Under the pieces are notes generated by a model. That model saw nothing but the letters and a program-made list of their open reading frames with translations, did no database searches and was not told the DNA's origin. Shown here piece by piece: positions 5,420 through 13,829 of a stretch of 13,829 nucleotides of DNA. Origin of the DNA: JAHOYW01 sp964515915 (GTDB lineage: Bacteria > Verrucomicrobiota > Lentisphaeria > Victivallales > Victivallaceae); assembly GCA_964515915.1 (NCBI GenBank), contig CAZEXM010000075.1, forward strand, positions 1-13,829. The letters are read 5' to 3'. Each line of letters begins with the position of its first letter. The stretch's first letter is position 1. A program made the position numbers and the translations under genes.

Positions 5420-8098
5420 TTACTGCAAATCACCAATCAACAGTTCAACGCGCTCAAGTTTCTGTTTCAGGTCTTCCAGATGACCCTTTGCCGCACTGAC
5501 CACTTTTTCGGGAGCGTTACTCAAAAACCTTTCATTTGAAAGTTTCGCCATCGAACCCTTAATCCAGCCCCGCAGCTCTTTTTTCTGTTTATTGAGTTTA
5601 TTGATTTCGTCCTCAATATCAATTAAGCCCGCAAGCGGCAGATAAATAATTCCCGCGTTGGCGATTTGCGATGGCGCGGCTCCCCTGCCCGCGACATCAT
5701 AATCGGCAAGGGAAATCTCAATATTATCGGCCCTGAGCAATATTTTGAGAGAAGCTTTTTCGCTGTTCAGGAAATCCGCGTTAACCCGGTCAAGCGCCTT
5801 GACAAAATAATTTATTTTTTTGCCGTCCGGGATGCCGTAATCAGCTCGTAAACTGCGTCCGGCACGAACCAGTTGGAATTTAGCTTCAACCAGGTCAAGC
5901 AAATCATGGTTTTTTTCCATAATTGATGGAATATTCAAATCTTCCAGAGGCCGCGGATATCGTTCGCGCATGATGGTCTGATCCTCACTCAAAAAACCCA
6001 TCTGGTGAGCCAGTTCTTCAGTGATAAAGGGCATAAACGGGTGCAGCAGGCGCAAAATTTTAAACAGGACAAAGTCAAGCACCTGCAGAACCTGCTGCTT
6101 TTCTTCTTCGCTGCCGTACAAACGCACTTTGGCGGTTTCGATAAACCAGTCGCAGAAAGTACTCCAGACCAGTTCGTAAATTTCATGCACGGCATAATGG
6201 AAACGGAAATTCTCAAGCGACTTGTCAGTCATTATAATCGCTTCATTAATCCATGAAATGATCCATATTTCGTCCGGCGTAAGCAGCTTGTGATTAACGC
6301 CCGATAAATCGCGGAATCCCGCGGTAACCGGCCCCTGCATACTGCGGAAACGACAGGCATTCCACAATTTATTAGCGAAATTACGGCCCAGTTCACACTT
6401 TTCGTTACTGTATCTGATATCCATTCCCACCGGCGCGATATAAATGATGGAAAAACGCAGCGCGTCCGCGCCGTAAGTATCAATGACATCCAGCGGATCG
6501 GGCGAATTACCCAGGGATTTGCTGAGCTTACGCCCCTGCTCGTCGCGAATAATACTGGTGAAATAAACGTTTCTGAAGGGAACGTCGCCCATGAATTCGC
6601 AAGCGGCCATAATCATCCGAGCCACCCAGAAAAAGATAATATCCGGCCCCGTAACCAAATCGCAGGTCGGATAAAAATATTCCAGAGTATCGGTTTTTTC
6701 GGGCCAGCCCATGACCGAAAAGGGCCACAGCCAGGAACTGAACCAGGTATCTAAAACGTCTTTTTCCTGAGTCCATGACCCGCCGTCAGCGGGAGCTTCC
6801 ATGCCGACATAAATTTCGTTAGTTTCATCATTGTACCATGCGGGGATGCGGTGCCCCCACCAGATTTGACGACTGATGCACCAGTCCTGAATATTTTCCA
6901 TCCAATGGTCATACGTTTTGCTCCAGCGTTGCGGATGGAAGGTGATTTTACCGCTTTTCACCGCTTCAACGGCGGGTTTGGCGAGTTCCTTCATGCTGCA
7001 GAACCACTGGGCGCTGACGAGAGTTTCAATCGGCACATCACCGCGTTCGGAATAACCGACGGCGTGCTTGATGTCCTCGATTTTGACCATGAGTCCCTGT
7101 TCCTCAAGCATCCTGACGCACTTTTTACGGGCGGCAAAACGATCCAGGCCGGCAAATTCGGGCCCGCATTCAGCGTTCAGGGACGCGTCGTCGTTCATAA
7201 TTGAAATAAGCCCCAGATTATGACGCTGTCCAACCATAAAGTCGTTAGGGTCATGGGCGGGAGTTATTTTTACACAGCCGGTGCCTTTTCCGGGGTCGGC
7301 GTGTTCGTCGGCGATAATTGGAATTTTGCGCCCGGTTAAGGGTAAATCAACGGTTTTGCCGATAAAATGTTTGTAGCGTTCATCGTCGGGATGAACGGCG
7401 ACAGCAGTATCGCCGAACATCGTTTCGGGGCGGGTCGTCGCTATTTGCAAAACGCCGGAACCATCGGACAGAGGATAATTGTAATGATAAAATTTCCCGT
7501 CGACATCCTTATAGATAACTTCTTCATCAGAAAGCGCGGTTTTGGCGACGGGACACCAGTTAATCATGCGTTGCCCACGGTAGATACAGCCTTTGTTATA
7601 GAGGTCGACAAAAACTTTCCGGACGGCGGTACTCAGCCCTTCGTCCATGGTAAAGCGTTCCCGTTCCCAATCACAGGCGGTACCGAGTTTACGGAGTTGT
7701 TTAATGATTGTACCGCCATATTCTTCGCGCCATGACCATACTTTTTCGATGAATTGTTCTCTGCCGAGTTCATCGCGTCCGGGTTTTCCGGTTTCGCGCA
7801 AAGTTTTTTCAACTTTGCTTTCGGTGGCGATTCCGGCGTGGTCGGTGCCGGGAAACCAGCTGACTTCATAGCCCTGCATTTTGCGCCATCTGATGAGGAC
7901 ATCCTGCAATGTATTGTTGAGAATATGTCCCAGATGCAGAATACCGGTTACATTCGGCGGCGGGATTACGATGGAATATGCTTTCTTCTGTGAATCAGGT
8001 TCACCATGAAAATAGCCGCGTTCTTCCCAGACAGGGTACCATTTATTTTCGATATCCCCAGGTTCGTAAGCTTTCGGCATTTCATTATTTGTGCTCAT
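5420..8098 (-). CDS. valS: Valine--tRNA ligase (892 aa)
   Basis: This class I aminoacyl-tRNA synthetase attaches valine to tRNA-Val in the cytoplasm. The HIGH motif is HLGH (55-58), after PPPNVTGIL. The KMSKS loop is KLSKS (524-528). The editing domain (about 200-350) includes TTRPETM, HPDDERY and a GTGCVKITPAHDPND segment that proofreads mischarged threonine. RQIWWGHRIPAWY and DVLDTWFSSWLWPF are typical ValRS blocks. The C-terminal 65 residues form the charged coiled-coil arm (LIDIEDEINKLNKQKKELRG onward). The linker reads GYSERGDVPIETLVSAQWF, without the Cys pair found in some ValRS, as in Bacteroidetes-like enzymes. ATG 8098 is chosen: GGAG lies 8 bases upstream, and the 34 residues that an earlier start at 8200 would add do not look like ValRS. 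Full length and intact. Confidence 0.97.
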   Translation of the reverse strand: MSTNNEMPKAYEPGDIENKWYPVWEERGYFHGEPDSQKKAYSIVIPPPNVTGILHLGHILNNTLQDVLIRWRKMQGYEVSWFPGTDHAGIATESKVEKTLRETGKPGRDELGREQFIEKVWSWREEYGGTIIKQLRKLGTACDWERERFTMDEGLSTAVRKVFVDLYNKGCIYRGQRMINWCPVAKTALSDEEVIYKDVDGKFYHYNYPLSDGSGVLQIATTRPETMFGDTAVAVHPDDERYKHFIGKTVDLPLTGRKIPIIADEHADPGKGTGCVKITPAHDPNDFMVGQRHNLGLISIMNDDASLNAECGPEFAGLDRFAARKKCVRMLEEQGLMVKIEDIKHAVGYSERGDVPIETLVSAQWFCSMKELAKPAVEAVKSGKITFHPQRWSKTYDHWMENIQDWCISRQIWWGHRIPAWYNDETNEIYVGMEAPADGGSWTQEKDVLDTWFSSWLWPFSVMGWPEKTDTLEYFYPTCDLVTGPDIIFFWVARMIMAACEFMGDVPFRNVYFTSIIRDEQGRKLSKSLGNSPDPLDVIDTYGADALRFSIIYIAPVGMDIRYSNEKCELGRNFANKLWNACRFRSMQGPVTAGFRDLSGVNHKLLTPDEIWIISWINEAIIMTDKSLENFRFHYAVHEIYELVWSTFCDWFIETAKVRLYGSEEEKQQVLQVLDFVLFKILRLLHPFMPFITEELAHQMGFLSEDQTIMRERYPRPLEDLNIPSIMEKNHDLLDLVEAKFQLVRAGRSLRADYGIPDGKKINYFVKALDRVNADFLNSEKASLKILLRADNIEISLADYDVAGRGAAPSQIANAGIIYLPLAGLIDIEDEINKLNKQKKELRGWIKGSMAKLSNERFLSNAPEKVVSAAKGHLEDLKQKLERVELLIGDLQ

Positions 8099-8159
8099 GT
8101 ATAAGGCTCCGGACAAAACATTTGTTTTAATATATTCAGCAAAGCCATTAAGATAGCAC

Positions 8160-8168
8160 ATTATAGCA
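8160..8168 (-). promoter_or_regulatory. Extended -10 promoter of valS
   Basis: On the minus strand TGC TATAAT occupies 8168-8160, a perfect -10 box with the extended TGn element. It is about 62 bases upstream of the valS ATG in the 98-base lacZ-valS gap. No good -35 box lies 16-18 bases upstream, which is acceptable for extended -10 promoters. Confidence 0.55.
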
Positions 8169-8189
8169 AATTTTGAAATGTTTTTAGAT

Positions 8190-8212
8190 AAAAAAATCAA
8201 TTGCAGTATTGA
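8190..8212 (-). terminator. Weak terminator-like element at the end of lacZ
   Basis: TCAAT (8197-8201) pairs with ATTGA (8208-8212) around a six-base loop. On the minus strand it runs straight into seven T residues (8196-8190). The stem is short and AT-rich and overlaps the stop codon, so termination would be partial at best and some lacZ transcripts could read into valS. Confidence 0.25.
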
Positions 8213-11200
8213 CGATACAGCTCTTCCGGTTTCCGGCCTGGTTTAAGCGCGGTCATTATGAAGTTAAAACGGAAAGTCCCTGATGTTAATTTGTATTTAT
8301 CCATGGTGTCAGGACCGCACGAACGCGTTCCTAAACCACGCTGCGCGTAGTCCAGATGCAAATACACACAATTTTCCGGTTTCAGTTCATTGGTATGTTT
8401 AGCGCCATACATTTGCTGAGCCGAGAACCGGGATACGGTGAACTGCATTTTTTCCGGTGCGATAATCAACAGGCCGTTACCGGCGGCGGCGCGCAGCGCG
8501 GTCCAGCTTACCTGGCAGCGGGCACCGTTTTCCTGCGGCAGAATATATGGAACATACATGTTGTCAACGGAATCTTTGAACTGGTCAAACCAGGCTCCCG
8601 CTTGACGGTCGATATAATTTTCGTGCGGGCCTAATCCAAAATATTCGACCTGGTCAAAATCTTCAGGTAAATTCAAAACAAGCCCAAGACGCGCTAAGTC
8701 GCTTAAGTCTTCCGGAACAGTAAAAGTATTTTCAACTAAAATTGCTCCGCCAGGCAAAGCACTGTAAACTTGCTCGTTGCTGACGGCGGATTCCTTGCAT
8801 TTGACGATTTGTTTAACAGAAAGTCTGCCGTTTTCAAAAACGCTTGATTCAACAACAGCTTCAGCTTTGTCCACGCCTTTTTTTATCCAGACATTTAAAG
8901 CGCGTGTGTCGTCGCTGCTGTTCCAGTTTTTGATTCCATCATTATCAATCGGCGCACGCCAAAGCGAAGTACTGATTTCAGTACTGGCATCCAGTAAATT
9001 ATTCAGCTTTAAAATATTACCGAAAGTGGAAGCGGGATTGAGTTCAAAAGCGGTTTCCGGGTATGTGGTATTTACAGCTTTGAAAGGTATCGCGAATTGT
9101 TCCCAGGCGACTTCGTATCCGGTTTTTGACCAGAGAGCCGCACCGGTACGGCGGAATGAGAAACGCAGGTAACTGCTTTCTCCGCTCTTCAATGTTACTT
9201 TGTCAAAATCCAGCTTTAATTCCTGCTTCCGGCGGGGGCCGGTCGCGGGCATCGGCAGTGTACCGTTTTGAATAACTTTATCATTGACTTTCAATTCCCA
9301 GACTATTTCCAGATAAGATAAATCGACGAAATAATTTTTATTGAAAATCTCAAAACGCCCTTGAACCGGATCTATGGCTGAAACTTTCAGCGGCTGCGCC
9401 AGTTTTTTGTACTCGAACATTGCCGGGTGCGGGCTGCGGTCAGGCCATACCATGCCGTCGGCGCAAAAATTCGAGTCGTGCGGTTTGTCGCCGAAGTCGC
9501 CGCCGTAAGCCCAGTATTCAGTGCCGTTTTCATCGACCTGCTTGATGCCGTGATCGATCCATTCCCAGATGAAACCGCCCTGTAAACCGTGATATTTTTC
9601 GAATATTTCAAAATATTCTTTTAAATTACCGTTGCTGTTGCCCATAGCGTGGGAGTATTCGCACATGATATACGGGCGCGGGTCTTTTTGCTTTTGTACC
9701 CACTTGACGCAGTCGTCAGGCGAAGTATACATCGGAGCGATATAATCAGTGATTGCCGGATTTACATTGTCTTTTCCGGCATAAAGTCCGCAATGTGAAG
9801 CACCTTCGTAATGCAGGGTTCGCGCCGGGTCGAAAAAACGAATCCAGCCAGCCATCGCCGCGTGATTTTCGCCGCAGCCGGACTCATTGCCTAATGACCA
9901 GGCGTAAATACAGGGATGATTTTTGTCGCGTTCAACCATTCCCACGGCACGGTCGAGAAAAGCCATCGCCCATTGAGGATTCGCGCATAAATCGTTGTAA
10001 AAGGCGTGATGTTCGATGTTGGCTTCGTCGATGACGTAAAATCCGTATTCGTCGCAAAGATCGTAAAATTCCGGCGCGTTGGGATAGTGTGAAGTTCGAA
10101 TCGCGTTAAAATTGAATTGTTTCATCAAATCCAGATCACGCCTCATAAGTTCGACACTGACGGTTTTGCCGTGAACGTCGTCGTGGTCGTGGCGATTGAC
10201 TCCGTTTATTAAAACGGCTTGTCCGTTGATTAATAATTCGCGGTTTTTGATCTCAATATTCCTGAAGCCGACTTTTATGCCGGTCGCATCGACAACTTTG
10301 CCGTCCGGATCAACTAATGTAACGGTCAAAGTATAAAGATACGGCGCTTCGGCACTCCATTTTTCAGGAGCGGGAACGTCTATTGTTATTTCGCCTTTGG
10401 TGCGGCGCGGATCACTTGAACACGGATACCAGAAGCCTGGTTTGCCTTTCACGTTCATTTCAACCGGCTCGTCAAAAACAGTTTTTCCGGCAGCGTCATA
10501 GAGTCGGCAATGATATTTCCAGTCTTCGCCGGAATCGATGAAACAGCCGCATAATTTTAGATTGAGCAAACCGTTTTTATATTCATCATCCAGACTCGCG
10601 GTGGCAAAAAGGTCGGAGATTGAATTTCGCGGCAGGCTGCGGAGATAGACATCGCGGTAAATTCCCGCCATCCACCAATGGTCCTGGTCTTCGATAAAAC
10701 TCGCGTCCGACCATTTGACCACAATTACTGTTAATTGATTTTCGCCGTCTTTCAGAAAAGCGCTGATGTCAAATTCACTTGAAGTACGAGTGTCTTTGGC
10801 ATAACCAACTTCCCGACCGTTCACATAGGCCCAAAAAACACTTTCAACACCATCAAAATGTAAAATAGTCTGGCGTTTCGACCAATTACCGTCAAGCTCA
10901 AAAGTGCGCCGGTAAACCCCGGCCGGGTTTTCCTCCGGAACGTTTGGCGGCAGATTATCCCATGGCATTTGCACGTTGGTGTAATGCGGCTTGCCGTAAC
11001 CCTGCATGTTGAAACACCCGGGCACCACGATATCATCCCAGTTATTGTCGTCAGTCGCTGGGTCAACACAATCCTTGTCCAATTTTTCAGGACTACGCGT
11101 GTAATGAAATTTCCAGTTGCCGGCTAATTTTTGAACCCATGGCGAAAACTCTTTACCTATTTTACGGGCTGAAACTTCGTCTGAAAAATTAAACAAACTG

Positions 11201-11289
11201 GCGCGGGCAGGTAAACGGTTCAGGCTTACACATTCGGGGCTTTGCCATATTTTTTTGTCGAGAATAAGGCTTGTACTTGGGGTTTTCAT
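8197..11289 (-). CDS. lacZ: Beta-galactosidase, GH2, LacZ type (1030 aa)
   Basis: This retaining enzyme hydrolyses terminal beta-galactosides such as lactose. Its length matches the classic LacZ architecture (about 1,020 residues). The order is a sugar-binding N-terminal domain, an Ig-like domain, a TIM barrel from about 350 to 650, a further beta domain and the C-terminal Bgal_small_N domain. The acid/base is E469 in WSLGNESG and the nucleophile is E544 in CEYSHAMGNS. The substrate-site blocks NRHDHDDVHGK, RTSHYPN, DEANIEHH and GGFIWEWIDHG are also present. There is no signal peptide, so it needs an imported substrate. The start at ATG 11289 has only a modest GAGA site 8 bases upstream. It is divergent from the AraC-type gene, which is the likely regulator. 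Other GH2 beta-glycosidase substrates cannot be excluded, but the motif set is strongly LacZ. Confidence 0.95.
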   Translation of the reverse strand: MKTPSTSLILDKKIWQSPECVSLNRLPARASLFNFSDEVSARKIGKEFSPWVQKLAGNWKFHYTRSPEKLDKDCVDPATDDNNWDDIVVPGCFNMQGYGKPHYTNVQMPWDNLPPNVPEENPAGVYRRTFELDGNWSKRQTILHFDGVESVFWAYVNGREVGYAKDTRTSSEFDISAFLKDGENQLTVIVVKWSDASFIEDQDHWWMAGIYRDVYLRSLPRNSISDLFATASLDDEYKNGLLNLKLCGCFIDSGEDWKYHCRLYDAAGKTVFDEPVEMNVKGKPGFWYPCSSDPRRTKGEITIDVPAPEKWSAEAPYLYTLTVTLVDPDGKVVDATGIKVGFRNIEIKNRELLINGQAVLINGVNRHDHDDVHGKTVSVELMRRDLDLMKQFNFNAIRTSHYPNAPEFYDLCDEYGFYVIDEANIEHHAFYNDLCANPQWAMAFLDRAVGMVERDKNHPCIYAWSLGNESGCGENHAAMAGWIRFFDPARTLHYEGASHCGLYAGKDNVNPAITDYIAPMYTSPDDCVKWVQKQKDPRPYIMCEYSHAMGNSNGNLKEYFEIFEKYHGLQGGFIWEWIDHGIKQVDENGTEYWAYGGDFGDKPHDSNFCADGMVWPDRSPHPAMFEYKKLAQPLKVSAIDPVQGRFEIFNKNYFVDLSYLEIVWELKVNDKVIQNGTLPMPATGPRRKQELKLDFDKVTLKSGESSYLRFSFRRTGAALWSKTGYEVAWEQFAIPFKAVNTTYPETAFELNPASTFGNILKLNNLLDASTEISTSLWRAPIDNDGIKNWNSSDDTRALNVWIKKGVDKAEAVVESSVFENGRLSVKQIVKCKESAVSNEQVYSALPGGAILVENTFTVPEDLSDLARLGLVLNLPEDFDQVEYFGLGPHENYIDRQAGAWFDQFKDSVDNMYVPYILPQENGARCQVSWTALRAAAGNGLLIIAPEKMQFTVSRFSAQQMYGAKHTNELKPENCVYLHLDYAQRGLGTRSCGPDTMDKYKLTSGTFRFNFIMTALKPGRKPEELYRQYCN

Positions 11290-11308
11290 AAAATAATTCT
11301 CTTATTTA

Positions 11309-11337
11309 TTAAAATTTGGTATTTATTGTGTTATAAT
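11309..11337 (+). promoter_or_regulatory. Promoter of the AraC-type gene
   Basis: TATAAT (11332-11337) is preceded by TGT, giving an extended -10. A weak TTAAAA (11309-11314, four of six) lies 17 bases upstream. The expected start near 11344 gives a leader of about 42 bases. TATTTATT occurs at 11303-11310 and again at 11320-11327, a direct repeat with a 17-base period that could be a pair of AraC-family half sites, although the region is so AT-rich that chance is possible. Confidence 0.5.
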
Positions 11338-11361
11338 ATAACTGTATTCTTATACCGTAAA
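11333..11361 (-). promoter_or_regulatory. Promoter of lacZ, overlapping the divergent promoter
   Basis: On the minus strand TTTACG (11361-11356, four of six) is followed after exactly 17 bases by TATTAT (11338-11333, five of six). Transcription would start near 11326, leaving a leader of about 37 bases before the lacZ ATG. The -10 bases are almost the same ones used on the opposite strand by the AraC-type gene. Confidence 0.45.
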
Positions 11362-11385
11362 ATAGAAATATTGGGAATATAGCAT

Positions 11386-12282
11386 ATGGAAAATGGTAAA
11401 AAATCACTTAATGAGATTGATTTCAGTATATATGAACATGACATCGTATACCGCAGCTTGGTATTAACTCCCGGTGAACGCTTTGGAGCCGGGCTTATGT
11501 TTAAGCAGGGGAACAGGCTTGAATATGATAATGCCGTCCATCCGCGTTTTGCTTTGATTATTATTCTGAGGGGTGAAGGGACATTATACACTGAAAATGG
11601 TGAAAAATTTGAGCTTGGAGCGGGGATGTGTTTTAAGCGTATTCCCGGCAAAGCCGAAACCTTAAGCATAAAAGATGATGATAAGTGGCTCGAATTTTTT
11701 ATTGAAATTGGTCCGGCTCTTTATCAGGCTTTACGTTCAATGCGGATTATTGAGACGAAGCCATTGCGTGAGAATATTGAAATAGATGCGGATTTTTTTA
11801 ACAAATTAATATTCTTTAAGGAGCGGTTCAAAACGATTGACGAGCGTGCTTTGCCGCTTATTGTAGGAGACTTCGCAAAAATTTTAGCGGACATTCAACG
11901 GCGTTGTTCCAGGCACGGGGTGAGTAAAGAAAATGTATTAATTGATTCAGCGTGCGCTTTTCTGGGGCGTGATTTCAGCAAGAATTGTGATATGAAGGCA
12001 TTTTGCCGCAAACAGGGGCTTGGCTATGAGAGTTTCCGCAAGTTATTCAAGAAGCAAATAGGAGTATCGCCCTGGCGGTATCGAATCAGGAGGCGGCTTG
12101 ATTTAGCCTGTGCGCTTTTACAAAACCCGGAAATGCGGATAAATGAAACAGCCATTGAATTGGGCTATTCTTCAGCCTATGACTTTTCAGCGCAGTTCAA
12201 AAAATATTTCAAGGTTTCACCTGCGCACTATCGCGCAGGAAGTAAAAAAGGAAAGCCCGGAGGCACAAAAACCGGCAATTAA
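11386..12282 (+). CDS. AraC-family transcriptional regulator (298 aa)
   Basis: This is a two-domain sugar-responsive regulator. Residues about 25-95 form a cupin-type sensor (LIIILRGEGTLYTENGEKF and ELGAGMCFKRIPG). A linker leads to the C-terminal double helix-turn-helix. The first HTH lies near 202-221 (MKAFCRKQGLGYESFRKLFK). The second lies near 251-272 (INETAIELGYSSAYDFSAQF), followed by the family closing motif FKKYFKVSPAHYR. The start at ATG 11386 has GGGA 9 bases upstream, within the small inverted repeat ATATT-GGG-AATAT (11368-11380) that could partly hide it. It is divergent from lacZ with 96 bases between, the usual layout for an activator of the neighbouring gene. The ligand is unknown. 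The lysine- and glycine-rich tail after the HTH is unremarkable. Only 57 bases separate its stop from the convergent ceramidase-like gene, and I see no clear terminator there. Confidence 0.93.
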   Translation: MENGKKSLNEIDFSIYEHDIVYRSLVLTPGERFGAGLMFKQGNRLEYDNAVHPRFALIIILRGEGTLYTENGEKFELGAGMCFKRIPGKAETLSIKDDDKWLEFFIEIGPALYQALRSMRIIETKPLRENIEIDADFFNKLIFFKERFKTIDERALPLIVGDFAKILADIQRRCSRHGVSKENVLIDSACAFLGRDFSKNCDMKAFCRKQGLGYESFRKLFKKQIGVSPWRYRIRRRLDLACALLQNPEMRINETAIELGYSSAYDFSAQFKKYFKVSPAHYRAGSKKGKPGGTKTGN

Positions 12283-12339
12283 TTCATGACGATGTACTGG
12301 AAACATTTAACTGTGGAAGTCAACAGCGATAAATAAAGG

Positions 12340-13605
12340 CTACTGCTTTAATTTTTCTAATATTGCTTCCTGCAGTTTTTCAAAACCACCGGACCGGATC
12401 ATGAAACTGGCATAAAATTTGTACGCGCTTTCAATTTCATATCCTCCTTCTTTATATATTTCTTTCGGCGGCAGATAACCAATACAGCCGTTGGCATATC
12501 CGACAATATATAATTGACCTTGTCCCGTTTCTTTTCTGAGTGTATCAGCCATTGGCGAAAAAACTTCAGCGTTGATGCCAACATAGCTTAGTGGCCCGAT
12601 TTTTATAATCTGAAAAAACAGCTCTCCGGATTCCGGTTTTTTTCCTTCGTTGATCAAGCCGATAGTATCCCGGGCCCATTCCCGCATTGCCGCATACACA
12701 CAGCTGTTCATGTAACTGTCCGCTTGCGTCAGAAAATATTTATGGTGATTTTCAAGCATTGCCGCAACTTCTCCGCTGGAAAGCTCAGCAAATGGAAGTT
12801 CGATTTTGTCAAAAGAAATTTCCAGGCTCTCGTCATGAATCGGTGCTGAATCAGCGAGTCCTTCAATAATTTTTTCGCCAAGTATTTTTCCCAGTTTTTC
12901 TACTGCCGAATAGTCATCAGCACGATCAACAGGATCAATATTTCCGCAACCACCGTTTGTAATTAAAACGTCTGGCTGACCAGGCAAATGTGATTTAACC
13001 CAGTTCGCGGCATATCCGGCAATGTCAGCGGATATATTGCGATTAACGGCGCTTAGCCCTACATTGTGCATTGTGAAATTTATGAGAATAGCATCATAAG
13101 TATTATCCGCTTTCACAAATGCCGTGATTGGAAGTTTATTGTCAACATGGCGGTTTGCCTGCATTCTGCGGTCTCTGGAAATGCTGTCTAAGGATGTTTC
13201 AGAAAAATAAATATCCACGGTGCTGAGTGAAGCTGCGGCCTCGCGTACCGCTTCAATAATTTGTGTTTCAAGATAAATAATATAATCAGGGTCAACATCC
13301 CCGCACTTCCGTAATTTTACGGTAGCCGGGCCGGAATGCGTATGGATTGCGCTGAGTATTACATTATCTATATTTATATCAAGCGTGACAGCGGCAAGCT
13401 GCCGGATTCGTTCCGCGTGCCGGTTGGAAAAAGCAAGAAGGTCGCAATTGATCCATGCTATTTTTGTTCCCTTACTTTCCATGAAAAGAACTCTGGCATA
13501 GAGTTCATCATACTTTCCGGTTGAAGGCTGAATCCGTCCTATATAGCCGCTTAATTCTACCGGCATCAAAGGAGTAATTAATTTTTCTGAACTACCTGTT
13601 TTCAT
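12340..13605 (-). CDS. Neutral/alkaline ceramidase-like zinc hydrolase, cytoplasmic (421 aa)
   Basis: This resembles the N-terminal catalytic domain of neutral ceramidases, zinc amidases that cleave the N-acyl bond of ceramide. Visible family blocks are ITPLMPVELSGY near the start, ILSAIHTHSGP with candidate zinc ligand H88 or H90, and NFTMHNVGLSAVNRNISADIAGY with H180. They continue with GGCGNIDP (218-225), INAEVFS with E347, and ANGCIGYLPP with Y377 followed by EGGYE. The His/His/Glu/Tyr set therefore looks complete. True secreted ceramidases are about 650 residues with a signal peptide and a C-terminal domain. This one has neither, so a ceramide substrate is doubtful and another amide or ester substrate inside the cell is possible. 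ATG 13605 is preferred to TTG 13611. No strong Shine-Dalgarno is seen for either. Confidence 0.8.
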   Translation of the reverse strand: MKTGSSEKLITPLMPVELSGYIGRIQPSTGKYDELYARVLFMESKGTKIAWINCDLLAFSNRHAERIRQLAAVTLDINIDNVILSAIHTHSGPATVKLRKCGDVDPDYIIYLETQIIEAVREAAASLSTVDIYFSETSLDSISRDRRMQANRHVDNKLPITAFVKADNTYDAILINFTMHNVGLSAVNRNISADIAGYAANWVKSHLPGQPDVLITNGGCGNIDPVDRADDYSAVEKLGKILGEKIIEGLADSAPIHDESLEISFDKIELPFAELSSGEVAAMLENHHKYFLTQADSYMNSCVYAAMREWARDTIGLINEGKKPESGELFFQIIKIGPLSYVGINAEVFSPMADTLRKETGQGQLYIVGYANGCIGYLPPKEIYKEGGYEIESAYKFYASFMIRSGGFEKLQEAILEKLKQ

Positions 13606-13611
13606 CGCCAA

Positions 13612-13829
13612 CCCGTAATTTATCTTTATTCAGCGAATACGCAGTTACAATCTAACATCGCTTTTGTATTCTTCCAGGAAAAAAAAGAAAAGAATTAAAA
13701 TGGAATAAAAAATTATTTTTGGTGAGCAAAAACGATTTTCAGGGTTATAATATATTAAGTAATTTTCTTGCTATGGGACTGTAAAATAATAAACCTTACA
13801 ATTGTCGGTGCATAATGACGTAATTCCAT
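13612..13829. other. AT-rich non-coding right edge
   Basis: No gene is supported in these 218 bases. The stretch has a strongly purine/A-rich tract at about 13680-13720. A TATAAT at 13746-13751 sits inside GTTATAATATA, the same 11-mer found at 11330-11340 in the lacZ/AraC spacer. It could be a promoter for a gene to the right, but no good -35 box is visible and the ATGs nearby open only two- or three-codon frames. I found no convincing promoter for the ceramidase-like gene. Confidence 0.4.

Noticed and set aside
8197..8200. Apparent 4-base overlap of lacZ and valS
   Set aside because: It exists only if valS starts at 8200. The ribosome site and family alignment place the start at 8098, leaving a 98-base gap with a promoter.
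13744..13754. GTTATAATATA shared with 11330-11340 as a regulator site
   Set aside because: It is simply a strong -10-like sequence in AT-rich DNA. Two copies of such an 11-mer do not support a specific operator.
1..13829. CRISPR array, insertion sequence, phage or toxin-antitoxin content
   Set aside because: No regular spaced repeats, transposase or integrase motifs, or paired small toxin genes were found on either strand.

Overview
This window is a bacterial chromosomal segment of moderate G+C (mid-40s percent, estimated by eye) with well-formed Shine-Dalgarno sites. Gene content suggests a carbohydrate-degrading, gut- or sediment-type bacterium, perhaps of the Planctomycetes-Verrucomicrobia-Lentisphaerae group. 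The clues are a GYF_2-RDD membrane protein, a signal-less ceramidase-like protein, stacked GH130 genes and an AraC/lacZ pair. That placement is an inference from family distribution and is only moderately secure. I see no tRNA, rRNA, CRISPR array, transposase or phage gene.

Layout. Positions 1-400 are mostly non-coding and hold a double hairpin ending in a terminator-like stem with a T tract (74-130), then a short doubtful ORF or gene remnant (139-336). A GYF_2-RDD membrane protein follows on the + strand (402-1022). Facing it on the minus strand is a tight four-gene operon, transcribed from about 5265 down to 1118: a GT4 glycosyltransferase, then three GH130 genes in a row, with overlaps or gaps of at most 27 bases and a promoter with a perfect TTGACA box. 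Upstream of it, also on the minus strand, lies valS (5420-8098) with its own extended -10 promoter, then a LacZ-type GH2 beta-galactosidase (8197-11289). A divergent AraC-family regulator (11386-12282, +) shares a 96-base intergenic region with lacZ, where the two predicted -10 boxes lie on the same bases of opposite strands. The right end carries a neutral-ceramidase-like zinc hydrolase without a signal peptide (12340-13605, minus) and about 220 bases of AT-rich, non-coding DNA.

How the genes may work together. The AraC protein most likely senses a sugar and controls lacZ, giving an intracellular galactoside module. The GT4-GH130-GH130-GH130 operon puts a sugar-nucleotide-dependent transferase together with three cytoplasmic members of a family whose known activities are beta-mannoside phosphorylases and beta-1,2-mannosidases. 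The main hypothesis from this window is that the operon makes and recycles an intracellular beta-mannan-type oligosaccharide. Two of the three GH130 copies keep the usual active-site signature. The middle one has lost several of those residues and may have another role. valS looks like a housekeeping gene that happens to sit between the two sugar modules.
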